Shown: piece by piece, positions 47,264-56,903 of the stretch
How positions within the stretch are numbered: position 1 is the stretch's first letter
Layout: each line of letters begins with the position of its first letter
From: Spirosoma profusum
GTDB taxonomy: Bacteria > Bacteroidota > Bacteroidia > Cytophagales > Spirosomataceae
Direction of reading: 5' to 3'
DNA: 64,000 nucleotides
NCBI RefSeq assembly: GCF_014699005.1
Contig: NZ_JACWZY010000002.1
Coordinates: forward strand, 496,001-560,000
Notes under the pieces: generated by a model
Database searches by the model: none
What the model saw: only the letters and a program-made list of their open reading frames with translations
Told to the model about the DNA's origin: nothing
Made by a program: the position numbers and the translations under genes

Positions 47264-49861
47264 ATGAAACACATTCTCCTTGCCGCATTCACCCTCTTTT
47301 TTAGCCTGATATTTCAACCCGCTTTAAGGGCACAGCAACGAATAACTGCTACTGGTAATACCGCCAAACCCTGGACGTATTGGTGGTGGATGGGTAGTGC
47401 CGTAACCGAAGCCGACATTACGCATCAACTGGAACAATTCGCGAAGGCGGGGCTGGGTGGTGTTCATATCATTCCGATTTACGGCGTCAAAGGTTTTGAG
47501 AATCAGTTTATTACGTTCCTGAGCAAGCGCTGGCAGGACGTACTGGCGCATACCGTGCGCGAGGGTAAACGGTTGGGCGTAGGTGTTGACCTGACGACGG
47601 GCACCGGCTGGCCGTTTGGTGGTCCGAACGTATCGAATGAAATCGCGGCAAAAGCCTGGAAAAATGAGAACGGAACGCTCGTAACGGTTTTGACCAAGCA
47701 ACAAGTGAAACGTCCCGCGCCGGGTGGGCAGGGGCTGGTTGTCGATTATTTTAATAAACCGGCCGTTGAGCAGTATTTACGCCGTTTCGACTCCACGCTG
47801 CTACGTATGCCTGAACGTCCGCGAGCCGTCTACAACGATTCCTACGAAGTGTATGGTGCCAACTGGACGGCTAATTTTCTGACCGAATTTAAATCCCGGC
47901 GCGGTTACGACCTGAACAGCCAGATCGCCCTTCTGACCGATACAACGCAACGTAGCGAGAGTATTCTGGTACACCAGGATTACCACCAAACCTTGGCGGA
48001 ACTACTGAACGATGGTTTTGCAAAAACGTGGGGTGGCTGGGCCAAAAAAGCAGGTTACCTATCTCGTAATCAGGCCCACGGCTCGCCGGGAAACCTAATT
48101 GATCTCTACGCTCAGGCCGATATTCCCGAAACAGAATCCTTTGGCTCCAGCCGTTTTCCGATTCCCGGCCTTCGCGTTGATGCAAATTACGAAGTCGACC
48201 GGTTTGGAACGCCTAACCCGCTGGCTATGAAATTTGCCTCGTCGGCTGCTCACCTGTTGGGTAAACCGTTGGTGAGTTCCGAGAGCACTACGTGGCTGGC
48301 GAACCATTTTCAGGTATCGTTGTCGCAGATAAAACCGCAGATCGATGAGTTATTTGCGGCTGGCATCAACCATATTTTTTACCACGGTACTCCCTATTCA
48401 CCACCGTCAGAGACCTGGCCCCGCGTGGATTCGCCCGGTTGGTTATTCTACGCATCGACTAATTACGGCCCTTCATCGCACTTCTGGCCGCATCTGCCAC
48501 TGCTAAACCAATACATCGAACGCTGCCAGACGCGTTTACAGGCCAGCAAACCCGATAACGACGTACTGGTTTATTTCCCAATTCATGATTTGTGGGCCAC
48601 TCCGGCCAAATCGGCGGGCGGTATTCATCAGTTGGAAGTTCACCACGTAGAACGCTGGTTATTGCCGCAGCCATTTGGTCGGTTGTGCGAGCAATTGAGC
48701 CAGCGCGGTTATTCATACGACTACGTATCAGACGAACTGCTCAATAAGCTGACAATCAGTAAACAGACCATACAAAGTCCGGGTGGAGCAACGTATCAGG
48801 TGATTCTGGTACCCCGCACTACATATATTCCCGAAACCACGCTACGTCGGCTGGAGCAACTGGCTCGTCAGGGGGCTCGTATCGTGTTCGATCAACAGCT
48901 ACCGGAACAGGCGTCGGGGTTTTATAATCACGAATCTCGTTCCAGGAGCGTAGTGCAAATAGGGCAGGCGCTTCGACAACTGAAAAACGTAACGGTTAGT
49001 ACCGACGTATTCACTACGTTGCCCCAGTTAGGTGTTCGGGTTGAAAGCTGGGCCGCGGAGGGGCTGTCGCTCCTGCGCAAACGTAATGGTGATTCAACTA
49101 TATATTTTATCACCAATCTCGACAATCGTTTTCGTCAGAACTGGATTCAACTTTCGGCCAAAGGACGTATCAGTTGCTACGACCCACTTACAGGCAAACA
49201 AGAATGGCTTCCGGTTCGAAAAGGACGTAACGGCCAGCCTGAAACATTTCTATCAGTAGAGCCGGGACAAGCGTTTTTTGTGACTGTCGGCCCAGAAATA
49301 GCCTCGTCGGTCCAGAATTCTAGCCAGCAGCCAGCCATACGTAGCGTCGGTACGTCGGTGCCGCTCAAGAATCCGTGGCAGGTTGATTTTCTACAAGGTC
49401 GTCCGTCGTTAGCCCTAACGACAACAGTCGCTAATCTTAGTTCGTGGACAACCTTTTCTGATTCAGCGGGTTATTTCTCTGGAAAGGCCCGCTACCGTAC
49501 TACGTTCGATTTGCCAGACGGCCCAAAACCAGCTGCTTATCAACTCAATTTAGGCGACGTTCGTGAAGTGGCTGATGTCCGCGTGAATGGTCAACCGGTT
49601 GGAACGGCCTGGTGTTTGCCTTTTCGTGTGACGATACCGGCCAATTTATTGAAACCAACTGGGAATCAGCTGGAAATCGACGTAACGAATCTGTCGGCCA
49701 ATTATATGCGGTTGTATGATCGCCAGAATCCGGGTTGGAAGAAGTTTTACGATATCAATATTGTTGACATCAGGTACCGGCCTTTCAATGCAGCTTCCTG
49801 GGATGCAGTGCCCTCTGGCTTGCTGGGACCAGTAATGCTGACTCCGGTTAGTTCGTTATAA
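47264..49861 (+). CDS. Glycoside hydrolase family 106-like (alpha-L-rhamnosidase type) enzyme
   Basis: The 865-residue secreted enzyme starts at ATG 47264 with a signal peptide ending at RAQQ. The N-terminal TIM-barrel region shows the GH106-like opening KPWTYWWWMGSAVTEADI, GLGGVHIIPIYG, and the stretch VGVDLTTGTGWPFGGP, then NDSYEVYGANWTANF and SSESTTWLANHFQVSL. A C-terminal jelly-roll (about 745-860: YRTTFDLPDGPK, VRVNGQPVGTAWCLPF) is typical of the family. It should cleave rhamnose (or a related deoxy-sugar) from plant pectin or glycosides. It heads a run of glycan and sugar genes to 59.5 kb. Confidence 0.85.
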   Translation: MKHILLAAFTLFFSLIFQPALRAQQRITATGNTAKPWTYWWWMGSAVTEADITHQLEQFAKAGLGGVHIIPIYGVKGFENQFITFLSKRWQDVLAHTVREGKRLGVGVDLTTGTGWPFGGPNVSNEIAAKAWKNENGTLVTVLTKQQVKRPAPGGQGLVVDYFNKPAVEQYLRRFDSTLLRMPERPRAVYNDSYEVYGANWTANFLTEFKSRRGYDLNSQIALLTDTTQRSESILVHQDYHQTLAELLNDGFAKTWGGWAKKAGYLSRNQAHGSPGNLIDLYAQADIPETESFGSSRFPIPGLRVDANYEVDRFGTPNPLAMKFASSAAHLLGKPLVSSESTTWLANHFQVSLSQIKPQIDELFAAGINHIFYHGTPYSPPSETWPRVDSPGWLFYASTNYGPSSHFWPHLPLLNQYIERCQTRLQASKPDNDVLVYFPIHDLWATPAKSAGGIHQLEVHHVERWLLPQPFGRLCEQLSQRGYSYDYVSDELLNKLTISKQTIQSPGGATYQVILVPRTTYIPETTLRRLEQLARQGARIVFDQQLPEQASGFYNHESRSRSVVQIGQALRQLKNVTVSTDVFTTLPQLGVRVESWAAEGLSLLRKRNGDSTIYFITNLDNRFRQNWIQLSAKGRISCYDPLTGKQEWLPVRKGRNGQPETFLSVEPGQAFFVTVGPEIASSVQNSSQQPAIRSVGTSVPLKNPWQVDFLQGRPSLALTTTVANLSSWTTFSDSAGYFSGKARYRTTFDLPDGPKPAAYQLNLGDVREVADVRVNGQPVGTAWCLPFRVTIPANLLKPTGNQLEIDVTNLSANYMRLYDRQNPGWKKFYDINIVDIRYRPFNAASWDAVPSGLLGPVMLTPVSSL

Positions 49862-49926
49862 GGTTGTAGCGTTATAGAGTGAGCAGCCGAATCTGTTTAA
49901 ACTTTATAAAAGAGCTAGAAATGAAC

Positions 49927-49972
49927 GTTTTTGTCATGCCGCTTCGGCGGTCCGACTCAGCATGACAAAAAC
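49927..49972. repeat. Short family A-like element
   Basis: The tips GTTTTTGTCATGC (49927-49939) and GCATGACAAAAAC (49960-49972) match the family A ends. The centre differs and holds its own small hairpin (CCGCTTCGGCGG). It appears to be a minimal version of the element. Confidence 0.7.
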
Positions 49973-50008
49973 TACTATAACTTTCTTTACCTTACTCAAC
50001 CTGACTGT

Positions 50009-51121
50009 ATGATAAACCGACGAGATTTTCTGACTGGATTATCAGTATTGCCATTTACTGGCACGTGGGCACGTGGCCTGACCGATTCATTTCTGACCGA
50101 TAACCGCTCGGCATTTAGCAAACATTTGAAACCCGTTGGACGTATTCTGGAATCGCCGGATTGGTACGTCTGGTGCAGCAGCCCGATTTATGGGACCGAT
50201 GGAAAGGTGCATCTGTTTTACTCACGCTGGTCGGCCGACAAAAAAATGGAAGGCTGGATAAATGGTTCGGAAATTGCCCACGCTGTCGCCGAATCGCCCG
50301 AATCGCCTTTCGAATATGTGGAAACAGTGCTGGCTCCGCGTGCAGATGCCTGGGATGCCACTACGTGCCACAATCCACATATTGTTTTCACTGATGGGCG
50401 TTATTGCCTGTTTTATATGGGTAATTCCAACGGAAAAACGGATACGCAACGTATCGGTATGGCTACGGCAAAATCGTTGAAAGGCCCCTGGAAACGAATG
50501 GATAAACCGCTGCTTCAACCGGGTATAGCTGGCGCTTGGGACGACCATTGCACGACCAATCCTTCGTTTGTGAAACACCCCAACGGTCAGTACTGGCTCT
50601 ATTATAAATCGTGGAATACCCAGGATGAAGAAAAGTCGACCGGTGCGGATGTTCGGGGGAATCGGAAATATGGATTAGCCGTTGCCAATACGTTGACAGG
50701 TCCGTATCGACGGGTGAGTACGAAGCCAATTCTCGATTTTTCCGGTCGAGGAAATAATGCCCAGTTTGAGGATGCGTACGTCTGGCTTCAGCACGGCGAA
50801 TTCAATATGCTGGCCCGCGATATGGGCGTTTTTGGTCATGATGATGGCCTTTTTCTGAACTCTACCGACGGCATTCACTGGGACGCTCCCCAAATCGCTT
50901 ACGGCCCGATTCAGGATTATACCAAAGAACCCGAAGCTCCGAAGCATCTGAGTCGATACGGTCGGCTGGAACGCCCGCAATTACTCATGCGTCACGGACG
51001 ACCCAGGTACTTGTTTGCGGCTGCGCAGGGAGGGAAACACATGACCTCTTCGCCCTTTATTTTTAGAATTACGGGCGGTGATAAAGAAGATAAAAAGGGG
51101 AGGGGAGAGAAAGAAGTTTAG
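50009..51121 (+). CDS. Glycoside hydrolase-like five-bladed propeller (GH43/GH117-related)
   Basis: The 370-residue protein starts at ATG 50009 with a twin-arginine-like leader (NRRDFLTGLSVLPFTG). The rest repeats five beta-propeller blades: DWYVWCSSPIYGTDGKVHLFYSRW, NPHIVFTDGRYCLFYMGNS, NPSFVKHPNGQYWLYYKSW, FEDAYVWLQHGEFNMLARDM and LERPQLLMRHGRPRYLFAA. This is the pattern of GH43, GH117 and related hydrolases, which act on arabinose- or anhydro-galactose-containing glycans; exact family and substrate uncertain. The C-terminal tail is lysine/glutamate rich. It lies between the GH106 gene and a convergent aldose epimerase gene. Confidence 0.75.
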   Translation: MINRRDFLTGLSVLPFTGTWARGLTDSFLTDNRSAFSKHLKPVGRILESPDWYVWCSSPIYGTDGKVHLFYSRWSADKKMEGWINGSEIAHAVAESPESPFEYVETVLAPRADAWDATTCHNPHIVFTDGRYCLFYMGNSNGKTDTQRIGMATAKSLKGPWKRMDKPLLQPGIAGAWDDHCTTNPSFVKHPNGQYWLYYKSWNTQDEEKSTGADVRGNRKYGLAVANTLTGPYRRVSTKPILDFSGRGNNAQFEDAYVWLQHGEFNMLARDMGVFGHDDGLFLNSTDGIHWDAPQIAYGPIQDYTKEPEAPKHLSRYGRLERPQLLMRHGRPRYLFAAAQGGKHMTSSPFIFRITGGDKEDKKGRGEKEV

Positions 51122-51127
51122 CCTGAT

Positions 51128-51202
51128 AAGCGTATAACGAAGCGCGGTACGTATGCCATTATTTGGAGTAATGGCATACGTACCGCGCTTCGTTATACGC
51201 TT
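51128..51202. repeat. Perfect 34-bp inverted repeat, family C copy 2
   Basis: Arms 51128-51161 and 51169-51202 are perfectly complementary around the loop TTTGGAG. The inner 33 bases match family C copy 1 (12337-12417) except for one loop base, but the outer 21 bases (AAGCGTATAACGAAGCGCGG and on) are unrelated to the outer arm there. It lies between convergent stops at 51121 and 51208. Confidence 0.92.
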
Positions 51203-51207
51203 GTCAA

Positions 51208-52368
51208 TTACTCTTTCCGCGTTGAGAACTGGTAAACCGTTGAGGATTTGTAGGTTTGTCCGGGACGTAGCACTGTCGAGGGGAAATTTGGCTGGTTCGG
51301 CGAATCGGGATAGTGTTCCGTTTCGAGGCAAAGTGCGTAGCGTTTTTTGTAGGGAAAACCTTCGCGACCCGTTACCGTGCCATCTAAGAAATTGCCGGTG
51401 TAAAACTGAACAGCCGGTTCAGTAGTACGTACCTCCATCACGCGGCCGCTGGTTGGTTCAAACACCGTTGCCGCCAGTTTTAGTGAATCGCCCGTACCGT
51501 CCAGCACCCAGGCGTGGTCGTAGCCTAGGCCGTATTTAATCTGCGTATCCGTCGAATCGTTGATACGTTTGCCAATTGGAGTCGGTTGGGTAAAATCGAA
51601 AGGCGTTCCGGCTACTGGCATCAATTTACCCGTCGGAATCAACGTATTATCGACCGGAACCAGATTGCCGGAATTGAGCGTGAGTACGTGATCAAGCACA
51701 TCCCGTTTGGCACCGCCCGTCAGGTTGAAGTACGTATGGTTTGTCAGGTTCACTACTGTCGGTTTGTCGGTAGTGGCCAGGTAGTCGATACGTAGCGCAT
51801 TGTCTTTTTGCAGTGTGTACGTCACTTCCACCGACAGATTTCCGGGGTAACCTTCTTCGCCATCTTTCGAGGTATACGTCAATTTAAGCGCCGGTTCATC
51901 ACCTTCGACGGGCGTCGCATTCCAAAGCACTTTATCGAAACCGACCAAACCGCCGTGCAGGTGGTTGACCATATTGTTGACGGCAAGCGTATAGGTTTTA
52001 CCATCCAGCGTGAATTTACCTTTTGCAATCCGGTTTCCGTAACGACCAACCAGCGCTCCGAAATAAGGCGTTCCTTTCACGTAGCCCGCCAGCGAATCCA
52101 TGCCCAGCGTTACGTCCTCAAACTTGCCATTTCGGTCAGGAGCCGTAAGGCCAACGATGATGCCGCCGTAGTTGGTGATCTGGGCAGTCATGCCAGCCGC
52201 ATTGTGGAGTTTATATAAATCGGCTGTCTGGCCATTAGGTAACTGGCCGTAAACCGTTTTTTCGATACCCGGCTTTTGCTCAGCCGTTTCTTTGTTAGAG
52301 GAACAGGAAGTCATAACTACACAGCCCGTCAGGAGAGCCAGCGAGAGAAATTGAGTCAGAAATTTCAT
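51208..52368 (-). CDS. Aldose 1-epimerase (galactose mutarotase) lipoprotein
   Basis: The 386-residue protein, started at ATG 52368, has a lipoprotein signal (LLTGC, Cys16, or the later TSC). The mutarotase fold shows ITNYGGIIVGL, RYGNRIAKGKF, NHLHGG (active-site His), NLTNHTYFNLTGG, GYDHAWVLD and CLETEHYPDSPNQPNFPS, whose glutamate is the catalytic base. The enzyme interconverts alpha and beta forms of aldoses outside the cytoplasm, ahead of sugar uptake. It is convergent with the GH43-like gene and lies between it and araD, both on themes of pentose or plant-sugar use. Confidence 0.9.
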   Translation of the reverse strand: MKFLTQFLSLALLTGCVVMTSCSSNKETAEQKPGIEKTVYGQLPNGQTADLYKLHNAAGMTAQITNYGGIIVGLTAPDRNGKFEDVTLGMDSLAGYVKGTPYFGALVGRYGNRIAKGKFTLDGKTYTLAVNNMVNHLHGGLVGFDKVLWNATPVEGDEPALKLTYTSKDGEEGYPGNLSVEVTYTLQKDNALRIDYLATTDKPTVVNLTNHTYFNLTGGAKRDVLDHVLTLNSGNLVPVDNTLIPTGKLMPVAGTPFDFTQPTPIGKRINDSTDTQIKYGLGYDHAWVLDGTGDSLKLAATVFEPTSGRVMEVRTTEPAVQFYTGNFLDGTVTGREGFPYKKRYALCLETEHYPDSPNQPNFPSTVLRPGQTYKSSTVYQFSTRKE

Positions 52369-52400
52369 GAATAAATGCAATGAGGTACAGGATTATGGAC

Positions 52401-52420
52401 TAAAGCCACCAGCGGCTTTT
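52401..52420 (-). terminator. Weak terminator-like hairpin after araD
   Basis: AAAGCC and GGCTTT pair around a 6-base loop between araD and the epimerase gene. The T-run is on the plus strand (TTTTT), so for the minus-strand araD transcript it is a weak terminator at best. Confidence 0.3.
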
Positions 52421-52457
52421 TAATACTATAAAGCAGATTTCGCTACGTATTATCCCA

Positions 52458-53156
52458 CTAACAGCCCTGGCCATAGTATGCATTTTTACCATGCTTGCGC
52501 TCGTAGTGCTTCAGACGTAGCGTGTCTTTGATACGTGGCGTATCAGGATTAATCTGAAGCGTCAGGTAGGCCATGCGGGCGAGTTCTTCGAGTACAGCCG
52601 AGTTATAGACTGCTTTCTCAGCCGTTTTGCCCCATGTGAACGGGCCGTGATTTTGCAGTAAAACCATCTCTACTTCGCTGTATGACAAGCCTTTTTCGGT
52701 AAAGGCGTTCATAATCTGATGCCCGGTTTCGTGCTCGTAATCGCCTTCGATCATCTCGTCGGTCAGGGCGGGGGCGCAGGGAATATCCTGATGGGTGTGA
52801 TCGGCGTGGGTGGTTCCAAAAATAGGAATGTCGAGGCCAGCCTGCGCCCAGGCAACGGCGTGTGTGCTGTGCGTATGCGAAATACCACCAATTTTCTCCC
52901 AGGTTTTATAGAGAAGCGCATGGGTTTTTGTGTCGGACGAAGGGCGCAATTGGCCTTCTACAATAAGTCCGTCGTAATCGCAGATAACAATATCCTGAGG
53001 TTTTAATTCGTCGTAGGGGACACCGCTTGGCTTAATGGCAAATACAGCGCGGCTACGGTCGACAGCACTAACATTACCAAACGTAAACAACACCAGTCCC
53101 AACTTCGGGAGTTGCATGTTGGCTTCGTAGCATTCTTCTTTTAACGTCGTATACAT
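52458..53156 (-). CDS. araD: L-ribulose-5-phosphate 4-epimerase
   Basis: The 232-residue enzyme is a class II aldolase-fold epimerase converting L-ribulose 5-phosphate to D-xylulose 5-phosphate in L-arabinose use. The family signatures are FTFGNVSAVDR (25-35), KPSGVPYDEL (42-51), the zinc histidines H94 and H96 (SHTHSTHAVAW) and the third one in LLQNHGPFTWGK (about 172). Length is as in E. coli AraD (231). No ribulokinase or classical AraA is adjacent; a fucose/arabinose-type isomerase gene lies 3.7 kb away on the other strand. A possible -7 box TACTTTTG lies at 53193-53186 on the minus strand. Confidence 0.93.
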   Translation of the reverse strand: MYTTLKEECYEANMQLPKLGLVLFTFGNVSAVDRSRAVFAIKPSGVPYDELKPQDIVICDYDGLIVEGQLRPSSDTKTHALLYKTWEKIGGISHTHSTHAVAWAQAGLDIPIFGTTHADHTHQDIPCAPALTDEMIEGDYEHETGHQIMNAFTEKGLSYSEVEMVLLQNHGPFTWGKTAEKAVYNSAVLEELARMAYLTLQINPDTPRIKDTLRLKHYERKHGKNAYYGQGC

Positions 53157-53335
53157 GAGTTGACTGAATCCGTTCAGATACGGGTCAAAAGTATCACTTT
53201 TATTTTGTCTGGCCTGCCTGTGCGTCTTGGCTCAGACAGTCAAAACGGTAAAAAAGAACCGTTTCCCGCTTTGCTACGTGTCGGGAATCGCGAATGATTT
53301 CCCGGATTTCTCAACTGCAACTCGTTCGTTACCCC

Positions 53336-54643
53336 ATGAACCGTTCCGATTTTCTGAAAACGTCTGCCCTTGCCAGTGCTACGCTTATTACCGATCCTAT
53401 TCAGGTTCGGGCTTTCATTACGCGTCAACCCGCTCAGAAATACCGCACAGCGTTAGTTGGTGCGGGTTGGTGGGGAAATAACATACTACGTTGTGCATTG
53501 CAGGCGGGTGAGTCGAAACTCGTGGCGCTCTGCGATGTAGATACGCGTCAACTTCAGAAAACGAGCGATGAGGCAGCAAAACTGACATCAGACAAGCCGA
53601 AATTATACCGCGATTATCGGGAAATGATTAATACCGAAAAACCCGAAATCGTGATCGTCGCTACGCCCGACCACTGGCATCCGCTGATCGCCATTGCCGC
53701 TATGAAAGCTGGTGCGCACGTGTACGTCGAAAAGCCGATTAGCCATACCATCAACGAGGGAAAAGCGATGGTAAAAACCGCCCGCGATACAGGCCGGACT
53801 TGTCAGGTTGGGATGCACCGGCGCGTATCGCCCCACAACGTATCGGGGATGGAGTTTCTGAAGTCGGGGAAAGCGGGAAAAATCGGGATGGCGCGGGCGT
53901 TCGTTTATTACGCGGGTGGCGCCGGTCAGCCCACACCCGATACCGAAGCTCCTAAAGAAATGGACTGGGATATGTGGTGCGGACCAGCCCCGCTACGTGC
54001 CTTCAACCCAACCATGCACCCCAGAGGCTGGCGCAATTATCTGAATTATGCAAACGGCGTACTCGGCGACTGGGGTATTCACTGGATGGACCAGATTTTG
54101 TTCTGGACAGACGAAAAGCATCCGCGCAAGGTGTATTCGACCGGTGGACGTCCTATTAAAAATGACACCACCGATGCGCCTGATCATCAGGTTGCTACGT
54201 ACGAATTTGAAGGGTTTACAGCTTTATGGGAACAACGTACCTTCGCCGGAAATATGGCCGAAAAAACACACCCACAACAGGCGGTAGGCGTTTATTTTTA
54301 CGGAACGGAAGGTACGTTCCACATGGGTTGGCTCGACGGCTGGACATTCTATCCGTCAGATCCTAAAAAACAGGTTATTCATCAGGACGCTCAATTAGAC
54401 AAGCCTGATGATCAAAATATTGCGTTGCTCTGGCGTAATTTCCTGGATAGCATCAAAGCGAAAAAAAATCCTGTTGCTGACATCGAAATCGGGCATCGCT
54501 CCACCAACATGGCCTTGCTCGGTATGCTTTCAATGAAACTCGGACGTAGCGTTGAATGGGACGGGAAACAGATTCCGAACGATCCTGAGGCTAATAAACT
54601 ACTGAGCCGCGCCTACCGGGGTGAATGGCAATATCCAACCTAA
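53336..54643 (+). CDS. Gfo/Idh/MocA family oxidoreductase (1)
   Basis: The 435-residue protein starts at ATG 53336; its leader NRSDFLKTSALASATL resembles a Tat signal but has only one arginine. The Rossmann motif is ALVGAGWWGNN, followed by ALCDVD, ATPDHWH, the family Lys in VEKPISH, and C-terminal alpha/beta domain features (MDWDMWCGPAPLRAFNP, GVLGDWGIHWMDQ). It likely oxidises or reduces a sugar or cyclitol with NAD(P). The export signal suggests function in the periplasm with tightly bound cofactor. A relative with a true RR motif lies at 55567. Confidence 0.85.
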   Translation: MNRSDFLKTSALASATLITDPIQVRAFITRQPAQKYRTALVGAGWWGNNILRCALQAGESKLVALCDVDTRQLQKTSDEAAKLTSDKPKLYRDYREMINTEKPEIVIVATPDHWHPLIAIAAMKAGAHVYVEKPISHTINEGKAMVKTARDTGRTCQVGMHRRVSPHNVSGMEFLKSGKAGKIGMARAFVYYAGGAGQPTPDTEAPKEMDWDMWCGPAPLRAFNPTMHPRGWRNYLNYANGVLGDWGIHWMDQILFWTDEKHPRKVYSTGGRPIKNDTTDAPDHQVATYEFEGFTALWEQRTFAGNMAEKTHPQQAVGVYFYGTEGTFHMGWLDGWTFYPSDPKKQVIHQDAQLDKPDDQNIALLWRNFLDSIKAKKNPVADIEIGHRSTNMALLGMLSMKLGRSVEWDGKQIPNDPEANKLLSRAYRGEWQYPT

Positions 54644-54665
54644 GTCGTTGATAAACGTTAATTAC

Positions 54666-54711
54666 CAATCGGCGTCAAATCGACGGAATTTAGTCGATTC
54701 GACGCCGATTG
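54666..54711. repeat. Inverted repeat after the first Gfo/Idh/MocA gene
   Basis: Arms 54666-54684 and 54693-54711 (19 bp) pair with one mismatch over an 8-base loop. No T-run follows. The hairpin is GC-richer than its surroundings and could protect the upstream 3' end. Confidence 0.75.
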
Positions 54712-54808
54712 ACGTAAAGTGGACTGTAGAATAGGGAAGAGCCATTGAATCCAACGGGGTTGCGCAACAGGAATCTTTACTTTTCTCATCATCAAGGCCA
54801 AAATAACT

Positions 54809-55303
54809 ATGCGTGACAAACGATTTGTGGCTATACATCGAGGAGGATCACTTACGAAAGACAATCACCGTCAATTGATGCATTGGGCTAGAAAATGTTC
54901 CGAACATGTTTTGCCACTTCTGGAGCTACCTATAGATGACCGCCTTTTATACGCCCTACAGATAGCTAAAGAATGGGAAGAAGGTCAGGTAAATGTGGGA
55001 AAAGCAATGAAAGCTTCATTAGGTGCTCATGCGGTGGCCAGAGAATTATCAAACCCAGCTTCCATAGCGATTGCTCGTGCCATTGGCCAAACAGTGGCCA
55101 CCGCTCACATGGCCGATCACTCACTGGGTGGCGCCTTATACGGTTTAAAAGCAGTGCAACAGGCTGGTAACTCAATTGAAAAAGAGCGGCAATGGCAAAC
55201 CAGTCAATTACAGAAATTGCCTTCCGAGATCGTTGAGTTAGTGCAGGCAACTTTGATACAAAAAGCAGCAGCACTCAAGGGCTTCGGTGACTTCTTTACC
55301 TGA
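54809..55303 (+). CDS. Imm-5-like putative immunity protein
   Basis: The 164-residue all-helical protein matches the widespread putative immunity proteins that open with RDxRFVAxHRGG and contain HRQLMHWARKC, HAVARE and a conserved VATAHMADHSLGGALYGLKA region. Such proteins are thought to protect against polymorphic or contact-dependent toxins; no toxin gene is present here. Unlike nearly every other gene in the window it contains no TACGT/ACGTA word and uses more AT-rich codons (TTA, AAA, ATT), which fits recent acquisition. It stands alone between two Gfo/Idh/MocA genes. The family name is from memory and could be off, but the pattern is distinctive. Confidence 0.7.
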   Translation: MRDKRFVAIHRGGSLTKDNHRQLMHWARKCSEHVLPLLELPIDDRLLYALQIAKEWEEGQVNVGKAMKASLGAHAVARELSNPASIAIARAIGQTVATAHMADHSLGGALYGLKAVQQAGNSIEKERQWQTSQLQKLPSEIVELVQATLIQKAAALKGFGDFFT

Positions 55304-55566
55304 TTCGATTGTGATTTTCCAGCGTTGAGTCCTGCACGGAGAAGCAATCTGTTTAGTTCACCCTCTAACAAAAAATACAAATTAGCAGCTCCCAACTTCA
55401 GCGTGTTGAGCCTGATTTGGCAACCATTCAGGACTCAATAAACGGGCCCCTATTAGTAAGTTTAAAGACTGGTAATCTTCTGGTATTGACGGTTCGTGAG
55501 TTACCGCAATTCTAATCAACGTATCTGGTTAGCGCTGGATACGTAGCGCCTAAACCCCAATTTTAT

Positions 55567-56880
55567 ATGCCTTCGTCCCGACGCGATTTTCTTCAGAAAT
55601 CAACCCAACTGGCGGCTGGCTTGAGCCTTGCTACGTTGCCTACTACAGCCCAGCAGCGTCTGGCAGCCGATGCCATACGTATTGGCCTGATTGGAGTGAA
55701 CAACATGGGCTGGGCGGATTTGACATCAATGCTCAAAAACCCCGATGCTGTCTGCGTGGCCTTGTGTGATGTCGACAGCAACGTATTGAACAAGCGGGCC
55801 GCTGAACTGGAGAAAAAGACGGGCAAAAAGGTTACTCTGTACAACGATTTTCGGAAGCTCATCGATGATAAATCAGTCGATGCCGTGATTGTTGGTACGC
55901 CCGACCACTGGCACTGTCTTCCAGCGGTGTATGCGTGTCAGGCGGGAAAAGATGTTTACGTTGAAAAACCCTTGGCCAATTCAATCGAAGAATGCGACCT
56001 GATAGTAGCGGCTGCCAAACGCTATAACCGAATTATACAGGTAGGGCAGTGGCAACGTAGTGGCGAGCATTGGAAAGCGGCCCTGGCTTACGTTCAGTCT
56101 GGAAAAATCGGCCCTGTACGTACTGTAAAAACCTGGGCGTTTATGGGGTATGGCAAAGAATTTCCGCCCAAGCCCGACGTAGCAGCACCAGCAGGTGTCG
56201 ATTACGATATGTGGTTAGGACCAGCACCTAACCGCCCATTCAATCCGAATCGCTTTCACGGAAGTTTCCGATATTATTGGGATTATGCCGGCGGACTCAT
56301 GACCGACTGGGGAGCGCACATGATCGACGTAGCGCTCTGGGGAATGAACGTAGCGGCTCCCCGCTCAGTGGTGGCAACGGGCGGCAAATTCGGATTTCCC
56401 GACCACGACGGCGATACACCCGACACCATGCAGGTTGTTTATGATTATGGCAAATTCTCGGTGCTGTGGGAGCAATCGTTAGGTACGGTACGTGGCCCTT
56501 ACGACCGCGACCACGGCGTGGCCTTCATCGGTAACCTCGGAACGGTTGTCATTGACCGGGGAAAATGGGAAGTTCTGCCCGAAGTGGAGCAGGGACGTTA
56601 CCTGAGCCCTGCTATGCCTATCCAGAAAGCAACGGCCAACGATTTAGACGCTCACACCCGTAACTTCCTCGACTGCATCCGTTCGCGCAAGCAACCCAAC
56701 TGCCCGGCAGAGGTTGGTCGGAACGTAGCATTACATTCGCATCTGGGTAACATCGCGTATCGGACTGGTCATAAATTGGTCTGGGAGGCCGAAAAAGGAA
56801 TGATTGTGGATGATACGTCGGCGCAGCAACTTGCCAAAGCACATTATCGCTCGCCCTGGACATTGCCAAAAGTATCATAG
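55567..56880 (+). CDS. Gfo/Idh/MocA family oxidoreductase (2), Tat-exported
   Basis: The 437-residue protein has a twin-arginine leader (SSRRDFLQKSTQLAAGLSLA) and the family layout: IGLIGVNNMGWAD (Rossmann), ALCDVDSNV, GTPDHWHCLPA, VEKPLANSIEE, and the C-terminal domain with GAHMIDVALWGMNV. Export through Tat implies folding with its nicotinamide cofactor before transport. It probably oxidises sugars in the periplasm, in line with the 3-keto-sugar pathways known in this phylum. A sugar isomerase gene starts 23 bases downstream, probably in the same transcript. Confidence 0.88.
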   Translation: MPSSRRDFLQKSTQLAAGLSLATLPTTAQQRLAADAIRIGLIGVNNMGWADLTSMLKNPDAVCVALCDVDSNVLNKRAAELEKKTGKKVTLYNDFRKLIDDKSVDAVIVGTPDHWHCLPAVYACQAGKDVYVEKPLANSIEECDLIVAAAKRYNRIIQVGQWQRSGEHWKAALAYVQSGKIGPVRTVKTWAFMGYGKEFPPKPDVAAPAGVDYDMWLGPAPNRPFNPNRFHGSFRYYWDYAGGLMTDWGAHMIDVALWGMNVAAPRSVVATGGKFGFPDHDGDTPDTMQVVYDYGKFSVLWEQSLGTVRGPYDRDHGVAFIGNLGTVVIDRGKWEVLPEVEQGRYLSPAMPIQKATANDLDAHTRNFLDCIRSRKQPNCPAEVGRNVALHSHLGNIAYRTGHKLVWEAEKGMIVDDTSAQQLAKAHYRSPWTLPKVS

Positions 56881-56903
56881 AGAACGTATTGACTCGCCCA
56901 CAA

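Noticed and set aside
55322-55440. Inverted repeat GTTGAGTCCTG/CAGGACTCAAT in the gap before the second Gfo/Idh/MocA gene
   Set aside because: The arms are only about 10 bp and over 90 bases apart, within what chance can give.
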